A stretch of 64,000 bases of DNA from Brevibacterium iodinum ATCC 49514 (GTDB taxonomy: Bacteria; Actinomycetota; Actinomycetes; Actinomycetales; Brevibacteriaceae): positions 1 to 64,000 of the forward strand of contig NZ_FXYX01000012.1 of assembly GCF_900169265.1 (NCBI RefSeq), written 5' to 3'. The position numbers and the translations under genes were made by a program. The notes below the pieces were generated by a model that saw only the letters and a list, made by a program, of their open reading frames with translations, was not told the origin of the DNA and searched no databases. Of this stretch, positions 7,041 through 15,372 are shown in pieces. Position 1 is the stretch's first letter. Each line of letters starts with the position of its first letter.

Positions 7041-8750
7041 ATGAAACGGTTGGCAATGGCGGCAACGTTCGCTCTGGCACTCTCCCTCGGAGGATGGGGT
7101 CAGGCAGCCGCACAAGCAGATGAGCGCACAACTGCGCAAGCTGCCGACGTCCAAGCCGCAGGAGAAGCAGGAAACAGCGACGCAGAATCCCCGGGCACAG
7201 AGGACCCGCCCACGGATCCTGGTGACGACGCCGCTGATCCCGGCACACCCACCGAACCCGGCGACGGGGAGGAATCGACTGAACCGGGAGGCGATGAGAA
7301 CGCAGCCGATGCCGGCGACGGTGAAGAGGCGGCCGACCCTGGCGAAGGTTCGGACGAACCGACCGAGGACTCGACCCCGATCGATGCCTCGTTCTCCCTC
7401 GACCAGTCGTCGATGACCGTCGACGAGGCAGCCGAGGCCATCCCGTACACCATCACCGGGCTGAAGGCCGGAGACACCGTCACCGCCGGACCCGGCGAGA
7501 ACGGCTCCATCACCGTCGACAGTGACGGAACGTTCAACGGAGAGCTCCGCGGCAACACCGAGCTCAAGGTCGGCGACGTCGTCGATGTCACCGTGACCGT
7601 CGCCCGCGACGGAGAGGAGTCGAAGACCTTCAGCGGCAGTGTGGAGATCACCGACAGCCAAGATGACTCGGATGCGACCGTCAGCGTCGACCCGCAGAGC
7701 CAGGGGATCGACTCGTATCTCGACAACGGTGTCGACATCACCGTGAGCAATTGCGAGGCGGGCGAAGAAGTGACCGTCACCATCGTCCGCAAGGGCGAAG
7801 ATACGAGCATCTGGGAAGAGACGAAGACCGCCGGCGATGACGGTTCGGTCTCCACGTCCTTCATGCCAGGCACCGGCGGTGACGGATGGATCGGTGACTT
7901 CGTGGTCAGTGCAGAATGCGGTGACACGAGTGCCGAGACGACGTATTCCGTCACTGAGAACGACGACGGCTCCGATGCGGACCTCAGTGTCACCCCGCAG
8001 AGCCAGAAACTCGCCGACTTCCTCGAGAACGGAGTCAACATCACCCTCGTCGACTGCCATGTCAACTCCGAGGTGAAGTTCCAGGTGAGCTCCGCGAAAG
8101 ACCCCGACACCGTGATCTGGGACGAGACCCAGGAAGCCGGTGAGGATGCAGCGGGATCCGTCCAGTTCCTACCCGACGGTGACGGCGGCAAGGGCTGGAT
8201 CGGTGACTTCAAGGTCGTGGCCTCCTGCGGTGACAAGAGCGCAGAGACCACGTCCACTGTCACCGACGACGGCATCGTCGTCGACCCCGAGCTCTCGATC
8301 AACCCCGAAAAGATTTCGGGGGAGGACTTCATCGACCGGGACCAAGGTGTGCAGCTGATGGTCAACAAATGCGTCCCGGATGCTGACGTCCACTTCGAGG
8401 TCTATTCCGGGGACGAGGGCGAGAAACTCTACGAACAGACCGCGACGGCCAATGAAGAAGGCGCGGCCGGAATCCACGTCTACGGACTCGGGGATGATCC
8501 CGCATACTACGTCGGGACCTACAAGGTCTTCGCCGAATGCATGGACATCGGCAGGTCAGGAAAGTTCGCCGTGACCGGCGGTGAGTTCGGTGGCGGCAAC
8601 GGAGGAGACTCCGGTGAAGCCGGCGGATCCGGGGGCGGCTCGTCGATGCCTCGCACCGGTACCGAACTCACCGGGCTGGCTGCAGGCGTCCTGCTCATCC
8701 TCGGCGGTGGAGCGGCCATCGGTCTGGTCCGCCGGAAGAACAAGAGCTGA
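7041..8750 (+). CDS. Cell-wall-anchored surface protein with three Cys-paired repeats
   Basis: This 569-residue secreted protein has a signal peptide (residues 1-26, ending near QAAAQA) and then a long acidic Pro/Gly/Asp/Glu linker to about residue 112. Next is a ~95-residue domain also found in the protein at 10002. Three repeats of about 100 residues follow, starting near residues 211, 312 and 414. Each repeat carries two cysteines, one in an hxxC turn and one near its end in EC or SCGD, likely forming a disulfide. After a Gly/Ser stretch comes MPRTG, a hydrophobic helix and a basic tail (RRKNKS). This is the order of a sortase signal, with Met replacing Leu in LPxTG. No ligand can be predicted. 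Shine-Dalgarno AAGGA stands 6 nt before ATG. Confidence 0.85.
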   Translation: MKRLAMAATFALALSLGGWGQAAAQADERTTAQAADVQAAGEAGNSDAESPGTEDPPTDPGDDAADPGTPTEPGDGEESTEPGGDENAADAGDGEEAADPGEGSDEPTEDSTPIDASFSLDQSSMTVDEAAEAIPYTITGLKAGDTVTAGPGENGSITVDSDGTFNGELRGNTELKVGDVVDVTVTVARDGEESKTFSGSVEITDSQDDSDATVSVDPQSQGIDSYLDNGVDITVSNCEAGEEVTVTIVRKGEDTSIWEETKTAGDDGSVSTSFMPGTGGDGWIGDFVVSAECGDTSAETTYSVTENDDGSDADLSVTPQSQKLADFLENGVNITLVDCHVNSEVKFQVSSAKDPDTVIWDETQEAGEDAAGSVQFLPDGDGGKGWIGDFKVVASCGDKSAETTSTVTDDGIVVDPELSINPEKISGEDFIDRDQGVQLMVNKCVPDADVHFEVYSGDEGEKLYEQTATANEEGAAGIHVYGLGDDPAYYVGTYKVFAECMDIGRSGKFAVTGGEFGGGNGGDSGEAGGSGGGSSMPRTGTELTGLAAGVLLILGGGAAIGLVRRKNKS

Positions 8751-8820
8751 CAGTGACCGGTGACCCGTCGGGTTGGTGACTCCACCCGGCCCGACGGCGA
8801 GAAGCGGTCCTGGCGGAAAC

Positions 8821-8867
8821 GATCGGCCCCGATTCCTCGACTTCGTGTCGAAGAACCGGGGCCGATC
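8821..8867 (+). terminator. Long two-part terminator hairpin
   Basis: GATCGGCCCC (8821-8830) pairs with GGGGCCGATC (8858-8867). An inner stem CGAC-TTCGT-GTCG sits inside it. It ends the surface-protein transcript. A second short stem, CCGTCGGG/CCCGACGG, lies at 8765-8797. Confidence 0.75.
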
Positions 8868-9017
8868 TGTGCTGTCCTCACGGGCGGTGCCGAACCAGTT
8901 CGCGTGCACGCCCGTTGAGTCTCGTCGGAGCCTTGCAGGTGCAGGAACAACGGGCCTAGCTTGATCGTCGTGGAGGCAAGGAAGCTTCCACGAAACCGAT
9001 GAAAGAGGAGCACAGTC

Positions 9018-9512
9018 ATGTCCAATCCAGGACAGCCCGAAATCAAACGCGGTGACAAGGGCGCCGCGGTCCTGCGTGCCCAGCGAGCTCTGCGGAGAAC
9101 TCCCGATCTCAGCGTCGCAGTCGACGGTGATTTCGGACCCGACACCGAAGCGGGGGTCAAACGGTTCCAGAAAAGCGTCGGTCTGGATGACGACGGCATC
9201 GTCGGAAAGGACACCTGGGAAGCACTTCCGATCGGTGGTCCGATGCCTCTGCTGAAGACCGGATCGATAGGTGATGTCTTCCGCGACCTGCAGAAGGTAC
9301 TCATCTCTGGTGCAGACAGCGGTGATTGGTCGTCGCGGGGCGAAGCCGACGGAGACTTCGGGGCTGGCACGAAGGAGTCTGTGGAGGACTTTCAGAAGTG
9401 GGGTGGCGTCGACTCAGACGGCATCGTCGGGGACAGACCCTGGGCCGTCCCACTGCACACCACGAACAGCACTCTCGAGACCGCCGTCGGACTCGACTGG
9501 GCCGAGGACTGA
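9018..9512 (+). CDS. Protein with two peptidoglycan-binding (PG_binding_1) domains
   Basis: This 164-residue protein consists almost entirely of two PG_binding_1-type modules (about residues 8-75 and 78-150). Each has the family's pattern: GD.G..V...Q.AL, then VDGDFGP.TE..VKRFQ (first copy) or ADGDFGAGTKESVEDFQ (second), then D..GIVG..TW (or PW). Such modules bind cell-wall peptides or glycans, usually attached to hydrolases; here no catalytic domain is present. No signal peptide is visible, which is odd for a wall-binding protein. A Shine-Dalgarno AGAGGAG (about 9004) precedes ATG. It lies between two related secreted-protein genes. Confidence 0.85.
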   Translation: MSNPGQPEIKRGDKGAAVLRAQRALRRTPDLSVAVDGDFGPDTEAGVKRFQKSVGLDDDGIVGKDTWEALPIGGPMPLLKTGSIGDVFRDLQKVLISGADSGDWSSRGEADGDFGAGTKESVEDFQKWGGVDSDGIVGDRPWAVPLHTTNSTLETAVGLDWAED

Positions 9513-9536
9513 GTCCCGCCAGGCTGCTGCTGACGG

Positions 9537-9577
9537 TTGCGGTCCCCTCTTCCTGAGTTGCGAACAGGGGACTGCAA
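9537..9577 (+). terminator. Terminator-like hairpin
   Basis: TTGCGGTCCCCT (9537-9548) pairs with AGGGGACTGCAA (9566-9577), with one mismatch, 25 bp after the stop of the PG-binding protein. Confidence 0.65.
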
Positions 9578-9992
9578 TCTGAAGTCTCCGAAATCGGCGA
9601 TAACAATCCAGCCTGCCGAATTCTGCGGAGTGATGACGATGTGATCGACAGTCTGATCACTGCCTGTGCACCCGCATCTGTCTGCCGCATCCGGAGCTGC
9701 CAACTCCGAACCGAGCTCGCCGGGACAGAGCGGATGACCAGGAACGACAGCGTCGCCTCGTCGAGGTCGCAACTGCGCGTGGAACTCGAACCTGAACGAC
9801 GGCTCAGCGTTCGAATCAGCAGGTCACATTGACGTCTCGAAACCGGCCGGAACGCTGTTTCGAAGTTGTCATGACCACAATGATCAGAACTCCACAGATC
9901 GCTTTCGTCTTGCCTACGGTCGCACTACAACCGAATACGGCAGATCAACCCGACAACGCTTTCAGAACATCACTGGCAAAGACGAAAGAAGG
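9578..9992 (+). promoter_or_regulatory. Gene-free upstream region with the shared GTCATGACC element
   Basis: No credible gene is seen here. GTCATGACCACAATGATCAG (9868-9887) matches the block at 6939 upstream of the large surface protein. Downstream both share a TTGCCTACGG-like stretch followed by ACCGAATACGGCA. The element lies 134 bp before the likely ATG at 10002, against 102 bp at the other gene. The order GTCATGAC - ACCGAANACGGCA - Shine-Dalgarno - ATG is the same in both, so co-regulation is likely. Confidence 0.5.
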
Positions 9993-10001
9993 ATGATCAC
10001 A

Positions 10002-10802
10002 ATGAAGAAGCTCGCACTCGCCGCGACCGTCGCCCTCGGCATCTCGGCCCTCGCGGCCGGACCGACCGCGGCCTCAATCGGGCCAGCATCCGCCGCAGAA
10101 TCGGGTACGGAAGGTGCTGCGGCGGACCGGACGGACTCGAACCACACAGTCTCCTCTGGCGAGGTCGACTCGAGTGACGATTCGACGGTCAAAATAGCCG
10201 ACCTGGCATTGAAGTATCGAACGATGACGCCGGCTGAGGTGACTGAAGGCAAAGGCATCGAGTACACGATCGACGGGCTCGAGAAGGGCGACCGGGTATC
10301 GACAAGCTTGGATAACATTCTGCATACGGTCGAAAAGCACGGAGCGTTCGACGGGGCTGTCGCGATGGACAAGAAACCTGATGTCGGTTCGAACGTCGAA
10401 TTCACGGTGAAGCTCGAACGCGGGGATGAACCGGAGCGAGTGTTTCACGAGCGAGTTCGGATCATCGAAGGGGATCGGGGCGACTACGATGACGGCACCC
10501 TCGAGATGGATCCGGAATCGACGATGCTCGACGAGGGCCTCTACCGGGAGGGACTCAACCTGACAATGGTCAACTGTTCGGCCGAGGACACAGTTGCCTT
10601 CACCGTGTACAGGAAGGACGACGACGTCAGGAAGAAGGTCTGGGAGAAGAGCCAGGTGACCGGGGAGGACAAGTCCGCATCAGTGCGGTATATGCCGAGA
10701 GAGAACATGCCGCCGACCGGTGAGTACGAGGCGGTGGCCAAATGCGGTGATCTCGAGGACTCGGCGACGATCGAAGTGGATCCCACCGAACCCCCTGCGT
10801 GA
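10002..10802 (+). CDS. Secreted paralogue of the surface protein, unanchored
   Basis: This ~266-residue secreted protein has a signal peptide MKKLALAATVAL..AAGPTAAS. It then repeats the architecture of the protein at 7041 in short form: one copy of the ~95-residue first domain (ALKYRTMTPAEV..YTIDGLEKGD) and one copy of the Cys-paired repeat (MVNC .. VAKCGDLED). It ends in DPTEPPA without a sortase signal or membrane helix, so it should be released or held non-covalently. ATG 10002 is chosen over ATG 9993 because AGAAGGA (9987-9993) is well spaced for it and the signal peptide then starts normally. Its 3' end faces purQ (convergent). Confidence 0.8.
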   Translation: MKKLALAATVALGISALAAGPTAASIGPASAAESGTEGAAADRTDSNHTVSSGEVDSSDDSTVKIADLALKYRTMTPAEVTEGKGIEYTIDGLEKGDRVSTSLDNILHTVEKHGAFDGAVAMDKKPDVGSNVEFTVKLERGDEPERVFHERVRIIEGDRGDYDDGTLEMDPESTMLDEGLYREGLNLTMVNCSAEDTVAFTVYRKDDDVRKKVWEKSQVTGEDKSASVRYMPRENMPPTGEYEAVAKCGDLEDSATIEVDPTEPPA

Positions 10803-10857
10803 GGTCATTGCAACGGACTTCGGCAGTATGCCGAGGAGAAGCGCAGCCTCTTGCGGC

Positions 10858-11595
10858 TCAGCCCTTGGCGACGAGCGTGCGCACGGCGGAGGAGAAGAAC
10901 CCCTGACCGTCGATTCCGCCGCCCGACTCGGGGCCGAAGCCGGCCTCGACGGCGTGTTCGGGGTGCGGCATGAGGCCGACGACGTTGCCTGCTTCGTTCG
11001 TGATTCCGGCGATGTCGCGCAGAGATCCGTTCGGGTTGAAGCCCTGGTAGCGGAAGACGACGCGTCCGGTGGACTCGAGTTCGTCGAGCACTTCGTCGGT
11101 GGCGACGTACCCGCCCTCACCGTTCTTCAGCGGAATGCGGATCGTCTGACCCTGCTCATAGTCGCTCGTCCACGCGGTGTTCGCGTTCTCCACGACCAGG
11201 TCCTGGTCGCGGCAGATGAAATGCTGGTGATCGTTGCGGATGAGCGCACCGGGCAGCAGATGGGATTCGCAGAGGATCTGGAAGCCGTTGCAGATGCCGA
11301 GCACCGGCATACCGGCATTCGCCGCAGCGACGACGGACTCCATGATCGGAGCGAATCCGGCGATTGCGCCGCAGCGCAGGTAGTCACCATAGGAGAACCC
11401 GCCGGGCAGGATGACGGCGTCGACTCCGGACAGAGTCGAATCCGCATGCCATAGGTTCACCGGGTTCGCACCGGCCAGACGCACGGCGCGAGCGGCGTCG
11501 CGGTCATCAAGCGTTCCGGGGAACGTGACGACTCCGACGGAGACACCGGACTCGGGCGTCGCCTCGGCGGTGGGATCAGCCGCGACAGCGGTCAC
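10858..11595 (-). CDS. purQ: Phosphoribosylformylglycinamidine synthase subunit PurQ
   Basis: This is the glutaminase subunit of FGAM synthase, step 4 of purine biosynthesis; it supplies ammonia to PurL. The 245 residues show a class I glutamine amidotransferase: VVTFPGT near the start, the oxyanion region [12 protein letters not shown], nucleophile elbow GICNGFQ (Cys), and the final [11 protein letters not shown] with the catalytic His and Glu. Its start overlaps the purS stop by 4 nt, so the two are translationally coupled. The N-terminus is about 15 residues longer than usual. No purL follows inside the window: the next gene downstream is the convergent secreted protein. Confidence 0.95.
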   Translation of the reverse strand: MTAVAADPTAEATPESGVSVGVVTFPGTLDDRDAARAVRLAGANPVNLWHADSTLSGVDAVILPGGFSYGDYLRCGAIAGFAPIMESVVAAANAGMPVLGICNGFQILCESHLLPGALIRNDHQHFICRDQDLVVENANTAWTSDYEQGQTIRIPLKNGEGGYVATDEVLDELESTGRVVFRYQGFNPNGSLRDIAGITNEAGNVVGLMPHPEHAVEAGFGPESGGGIDGQGFFSSAVRTLVAKG

Positions 11596-11849
11596 GACGC
11601 GTCCTCGGCCACGCGGACGGCCACGACGTTTTCGATCACGGGGTTCGACAGCAGCTTCTCCGCGGCTTCGCGTGCCTGGGCGAGGACCTCTTCGGTGGCT
11701 TCGCCGTCAACCTCGAGTTCGAACCGCTTGCCCTGACGAACCTCACCGAACCCGGTGAAGCCCAGACGGGTCAGTCCGCCGGAGATCGCCTTGCCCTGGG
11801 GGTCAAGGATCTCGGGTTTGGGCATCACCTCAACGACGACACGTGCCAT
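11592..11849 (-). CDS. purS: Phosphoribosylformylglycinamidine synthase subunit PurS
   Basis: This 85-residue small subunit bridges PurL and PurQ in the three-part FGAM synthase of Gram-positive bacteria. It starts [21 protein letters not shown] and has the family's GF..V..VR.GK motif ([17 protein letters not shown]). A clear AAAGGAG Shine-Dalgarno stands before ATG 11849. The gene overlaps purQ by 4 nt. A TAGACT -10 about 55 bp upstream suggests purSQ has its own promoter, separate from the polyamine operon before it. Confidence 0.95.
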   Translation of the reverse strand: MARVVVEVMPKPEILDPQGKAISGGLTRLGFTGFGEVRQGKRFELEVDGEATEEVLAQAREAAEKLLSNPVIENVVAVRVAEDAS

Positions 11850-11903
11850 GCGTGTACTGCTCCTTTGTGAAAGTGTTCGGGAGTTCCTCCCGCGCTCACC
11901 CAG

Positions 11904-11909
11904 AGTCTA
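11904..11909 (-). promoter_or_regulatory. -10 element (TAGACT) for purSQ
   Basis: TAGACT on the minus strand lies in the 115 bp gap between the amine oxidase stop and purS. A small GGGAG-GAA-CTCCC stem follows in the leader. Confidence 0.4.
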
Positions 11910-11964
11910 CCAACCACGGCCGAATTCCCCGCCCGCGGTCCGGTCGCCGGACAGGCCGGAGCCC

Positions 11965-13410
11965 TCAGGAATCGAAGCCCATGCCGACTGCATCGAGGAC
12001 CTTGAGCAAAGGTCCGCGACGGCCTTCGTTCTCATCGGCCTTGATCAGCGCATTCGTCGTCATCTTGATGCCCAGCCACGCCACCGGCTCGGGCGGGAAC
12101 GGCAGGGGCAGCTTGCGCACCATCTCGAGCTCGGTCAGTTCGGTGTCCTCACCGGAGAGCAGATCGAGCATGACCGTTCCAGCGAACCGAGACGCACCCA
12201 CTCCGAGCCCGGTGAACCCCGCAGCCATGGCAACCTTCTTCCCATAGGCGCTGGTGAAGAACGAGAAGAACCGCGAGCAGGTGTCGATCGGTCCGCCCCA
12301 TTTATGGGTGAACTTCAGCCCGACCAGCTGCGGGAAGGTCTCGAAGAAGTGCTCGGCGAGGGTCTCGAACGTCTCGGGCCGCTGATCGTATCTCCACGAC
12401 ACCTGCCGCCCGAAGTGGTAGACGGCGTCCCAACCGCCGAAGAGGATCCGGTTGTCAGCGCTCAGCCGGTAGTAGTGGAATCTGTTTGCACAGTCGCCGA
12501 TGCCCTGACGGCCCTCCCACCCGATCGCAGCCATCTGCTCGTCGTTCAGCGGCTCGGTCATCAGCGCATAGTCGTAGACGGGAACCGTATGCAGACTCAC
12601 CCGCCTGAGGAGCGAGGGGAACACATTCGTCGCCAGGGCCACGCGCTGCGCGGTGATCGTCGACGATGCCCGCGAGGAGGCAGCCGCCCCCGTTCCGCCG
12701 CCCGTCGTATTTGCGGCCTCGCCGGTGGGCTCGGTGGCGACCTCTACGGTGGTCTTCCGATCGCTGACATCGGTGACCTTCGTGCCCTCATAGACCTCGA
12801 CCCCGAGTTCGCGGACGACCCGCAGCAGCTCCCAGCACAGCTTCGCCGGATGGACGAGCGCGACCTCGCGAGAATCCCACAGCGCACCCTTGTACGTCGG
12901 TGACTTGACGATCCCCGCGAGCTCCTGCTGGTCGAGGAAGACGAAACCGGAATCGGGATCGTGAGCCTCCCGCAGCTCGGCGACCTGGTAGTCCTCGGTG
13001 GCGACATCGAGTTCGCCCGTGCGTTCGAACTCTACGTCCATCCCGTACTTCGCCACCGTTGCTTCGATGGTGTCGAGGTTCTCCCGGCCCAGCTGCGCGA
13101 GCCGATCGTTCTCCTCCGGCAGGTGGGCTTCCCCGTTGTCATAGCCGTGAGTGAGGCTGGCCGCGCAGAATCCGCCATTGCGCCCCGAGGCGGCCCACCC
13201 GATCGAGTTCGCTTCGACGAGCACTACCCGACGGTTCGGGTCCCGCTCCTTGGCCTGCAGAGCAGTCCACAGACCCGTGAACCCGCCGCCGACGACGAGG
13301 AGGTCGGTCTCGCGGTTCTCCTGCAGCGGCGGCAGCGGCTCCGGACGCAGGTCGGTGTCGAGCCAGAACGGAATGGTCGAGGCGTCGGCCAATGCGGCAT
13401 TGACGTCCAT
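11965..13410 (-). CDS. FAD-dependent amine oxidase of the DAO family, PuuB-like
   Basis: This 481-residue flavoprotein has an N-terminal Rossmann motif TDLLVVGGGFTGLWTALQ (about residues 35-52), then GWAASGRNGGFC, typical of FAD-linked amine oxidases of the gamma-glutamylputrescine oxidase/D-amino-acid oxidase group. The C-terminal part contains WGGPIDTCSRF and GFTGLGVGASRFAG. A ~20-residue Gly/Ala/Ser-rich insertion lies near residue 240. It is the last gene of an apparent operon after four polyamine-transport genes, so a polyamine or a gamma-glutamyl derivative is the likely substrate (inference). No gamma-glutamylpolyamine synthetase is nearby. Confidence 0.85.
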   Translation of the reverse strand: MDVNAALADASTIPFWLDTDLRPEPLPPLQENRETDLLVVGGGFTGLWTALQAKERDPNRRVVLVEANSIGWAASGRNGGFCAASLTHGYDNGEAHLPEENDRLAQLGRENLDTIEATVAKYGMDVEFERTGELDVATEDYQVAELREAHDPDSGFVFLDQQELAGIVKSPTYKGALWDSREVALVHPAKLCWELLRVVRELGVEVYEGTKVTDVSDRKTTVEVATEPTGEAANTTGGGTGAAASSRASSTITAQRVALATNVFPSLLRRVSLHTVPVYDYALMTEPLNDEQMAAIGWEGRQGIGDCANRFHYYRLSADNRILFGGWDAVYHFGRQVSWRYDQRPETFETLAEHFFETFPQLVGLKFTHKWGGPIDTCSRFFSFFTSAYGKKVAMAAGFTGLGVGASRFAGTVMLDLLSGEDTELTELEMVRKLPLPFPPEPVAWLGIKMTTNALIKADENEGRRGPLLKVLDAVGMGFDS

Positions 13411-13431
13411 GTCACTTCACTTTCTTCGCTG

Positions 13432-13497
13432 TGCGGTCGGTGGGCACTCTGCCGGACAGGCAGGTGCGGTCGGTTGGCACTCTGCCAGACCGGCAAG
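13432..13497. repeat. Two tandem copies of a 33 bp unit
   Basis: TGCGGTCGGTGGGCACTCTG.. (13432-13464) is repeated with three changes at 13465-13497, between potC and the amine oxidase gene. It lengthens the gap in an otherwise tight operon. Both copies contain imperfect inverted bits (CTGCC/GGCAG), so the RNA could fold. Confidence 0.8.
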
Positions 13498-13568
13498 TGC
13501 GGGGTGGTGCGAAACGGCGGGCCGGCACGAGCCGGCGAACTTCGGGGCCGCCTCGGTGATGGGGCTCC

Positions 13569-14432
13569 TCATGCGGCCATCGTCTTGATGATCTCCGTGG
13601 CGTTCCCGCCGGCCTTGCGCAGGACGAAGCCGACGAAACCGAGCGCGGCGAGGGTGAGCACGAACATCACCGTCGACATCGCCGCGACCTCGGGGCGCAG
13701 AGCCACGCGGACGGCGGAGAAGATGTAGACCGGCCACGGGGTGTAGCCCGGCTGCTGGACGAAGCTCGAGAGGATCGTGTTGTCGAGGCTGACGGTGAAC
13801 GACATCAGAGCTCCCGCGAGGATGCCGGGAGCCGCGATCGGCAGCGTGATGTCCTTGAACCGGTTCCACGGGGTGGCACCGAGATCGGCGGCGGCATCCT
13901 CGAGCTGGGTGTCCATTCCGGCGAGCCGGGCCCTGACGATGAACGTCACGATCGCCATGGAGAACATCGCGTGCGAGATGATGAGCCTGACCAGGCCGTT
14001 GTTGAGCGGGGTGATGCCCCAATCGACGCCGACGGTGACGAACCACGGCAGGAATGAGATGCCGTCGACGATCTCGGGGGTGACCAGGGTCAGTCCGAGG
14101 ATCGCGGTCAGTCCGAGTGCCCACCATGCGCCCCTTCTGGCCCTGGCCAGAGCGACTCCGCCGAGGGTGCCGAAGATCGTCGAGACGATCGCTGTGCCGA
14201 CAGCGGCCTGCAGGCTGGTGACGATGGAGGAGACGATGATGTCGTTGTTGATGCCGCTGATGTAGGCGTGCAGGCCGAAGCCGCGGAAGTTCGCGAGCAC
14301 CTTGCCGTTGTTGAACGAATAGGCGATGATCACCGCGATCGGCACGAACAGGTAGATGAAGACGAGGATGCCCCAGGCGTGCAGGGCGATATCTGTCGGT
14401 GTCCGACGTGCGAACGTGTTCTTCTTCGGCAT
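13569..14432 (-). CDS. potC: Polyamine-type ABC transporter permease PotC
   Basis: This is one of two inner-membrane permeases of a spermidine/putrescine-type importer. It has about 287 residues and six predicted helices, starting near HAWGILVFIYLFVPIAVII. The ABC-binding EAA loop is seen as EDAAADLGATPWNRFKDITLP (about residues 180-200). Start ATG 14432 is chosen because GGGAGGG lies 6 nt upstream; in-frame starts at 14450 and 14462 would overlap potB. The gap after potB is 1 nt. Confidence 0.92.
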   Translation of the reverse strand: MPKKNTFARRTPTDIALHAWGILVFIYLFVPIAVIIAYSFNNGKVLANFRGFGLHAYISGINNDIIVSSIVTSLQAAVGTAIVSTIFGTLGGVALARARRGAWWALGLTAILGLTLVTPEIVDGISFLPWFVTVGVDWGITPLNNGLVRLIISHAMFSMAIVTFIVRARLAGMDTQLEDAAADLGATPWNRFKDITLPIAAPGILAGALMSFTVSLDNTILSSFVQQPGYTPWPVYIFSAVRVALRPEVAAMSTVMFVLTLAALGFVGFVLRKAGGNATEIIKTMAA

Positions 14433-14433
14433 C

Positions 14434-15372
14434 TCAGGCCCTCCCGTCATGCAGCGGAACACTGTTGAGCTTGGCCGTGATCGCCTGCCCGAGCTTGAGC
14501 AGTGCGAAGCCGACCCCGACGACGGCCAAGGTGGAGATGATGAGGATCATCGCCATGGCCGCTCCGACCGCCCAGTTCTGTGCGGTGTTGAACTGATTGG
14601 CGATGAGCTGACCGATCATGGAGCCGCTCGCTCCGCCGAGGACGGTCGCGGTGACGTAGTCGCCGTTGAGCGGGATGAACACGAGCAGGCAGCCGGAGAC
14701 GACTCCGGGCATCGCCATCGGCAGCGTGACCCGCATGAAGGTCTTCACCTTCCCCGCGCCGAGGTCGTAGCTGGCTTCGCGCAGCTTCTTGCCCGAGGCG
14801 TCGATGGCGACGAACAGCGGCAGGATCATCAGCGGCAGGTAGTTGTAGACGACGCCGATCTGCACTGCCGTTCGCGTGTAGAGGATGTCGAGGGGGCCGT
14901 CGAGCAGTCCGAGTCCCTGCAGCCAGTTCGACAGGAACCCGTCGGGAGAGAGCATGATCTGCCACCCGAGGGTGCGGACGAGGAAGTTCGTCCAGAACGG
15001 CACCATCACCAGGGCCAGAGCCAGTGACCTGCGGGCGGGTGCAACCTTGATCGCCAGCCAGTACGCGAACGGCAGGGCGATGATCAGGCACAGCAGGGTG
15101 CCGAGCAGCGAGATGCGCAAGGTCGCTGCGAAGGTCGAGACGAAGCTTGCGCTCATCGCCTCCGGGTACCGACCGAACGACAGGCGATCGGTGGCGATGG
15201 CCGTGAACTGGTCGGGCTTGTACCCGAAGCTGTAGAAGACGATGAGGGCGAGGGGAATGATGAAGAAGAACAGCGCATAGGCCCATGTCGGAAACGACAT
15301 GGCCGCCGCGCCGAAGAACTTCGTCGCCGGCTTCTTCGGTCGTGGCTGCTGCGGTCGGGTCTGTGTGCTCAT
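14434..15372 (-). CDS. potB: Polyamine-type ABC transporter permease PotB
   Basis: This 312-residue permease is the partner of PotC. A proline-rich cytoplasmic N-terminus of about 25 residues precedes six helices. The EAA loop reads REASYDLGAGKVKTFMRVTLP (about residues 205-225). ATG 15372 overlaps the potD stop (ATGA), which supports this start over upstream frames. The order is potA-potD-potB-potC, with the binding protein second, as in many actinobacterial polyamine operons. Confidence 0.92.
   Translation of the reverse strand: MSTQTRPQQPRPKKPATKFFGAAAMSFPTWAYALFFFIIPLALIVFYSFGYKPDQFTAIATDRLSFGRYPEAMSASFVSTFAATLRISLLGTLLCLIIALPFAYWLAIKVAPARRSLALALVMVPFWTNFLVRTLGWQIMLSPDGFLSNWLQGLGLLDGPLDILYTRTAVQIGVVYNYLPLMILPLFVAIDASGKKLREASYDLGAGKVKTFMRVTLPMAMPGVVSGCLLVFIPLNGDYVTATVLGGASGSMIGQLIANQFNTAQNWAVGAAMAMILIISTLAVVGVGFALLKLGQAITAKLNSVPLHDGRA

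Noticed and set aside
9641..9832. 63-codon plus-strand frame in the gap before the secreted paralogue
   Set aside because: No Shine-Dalgarno, no motif, and codon use unlike its neighbours.
13432..13497. Start of a CRISPR array
   Set aside because: Only two directly adjacent copies with no spacers and no cas genes.
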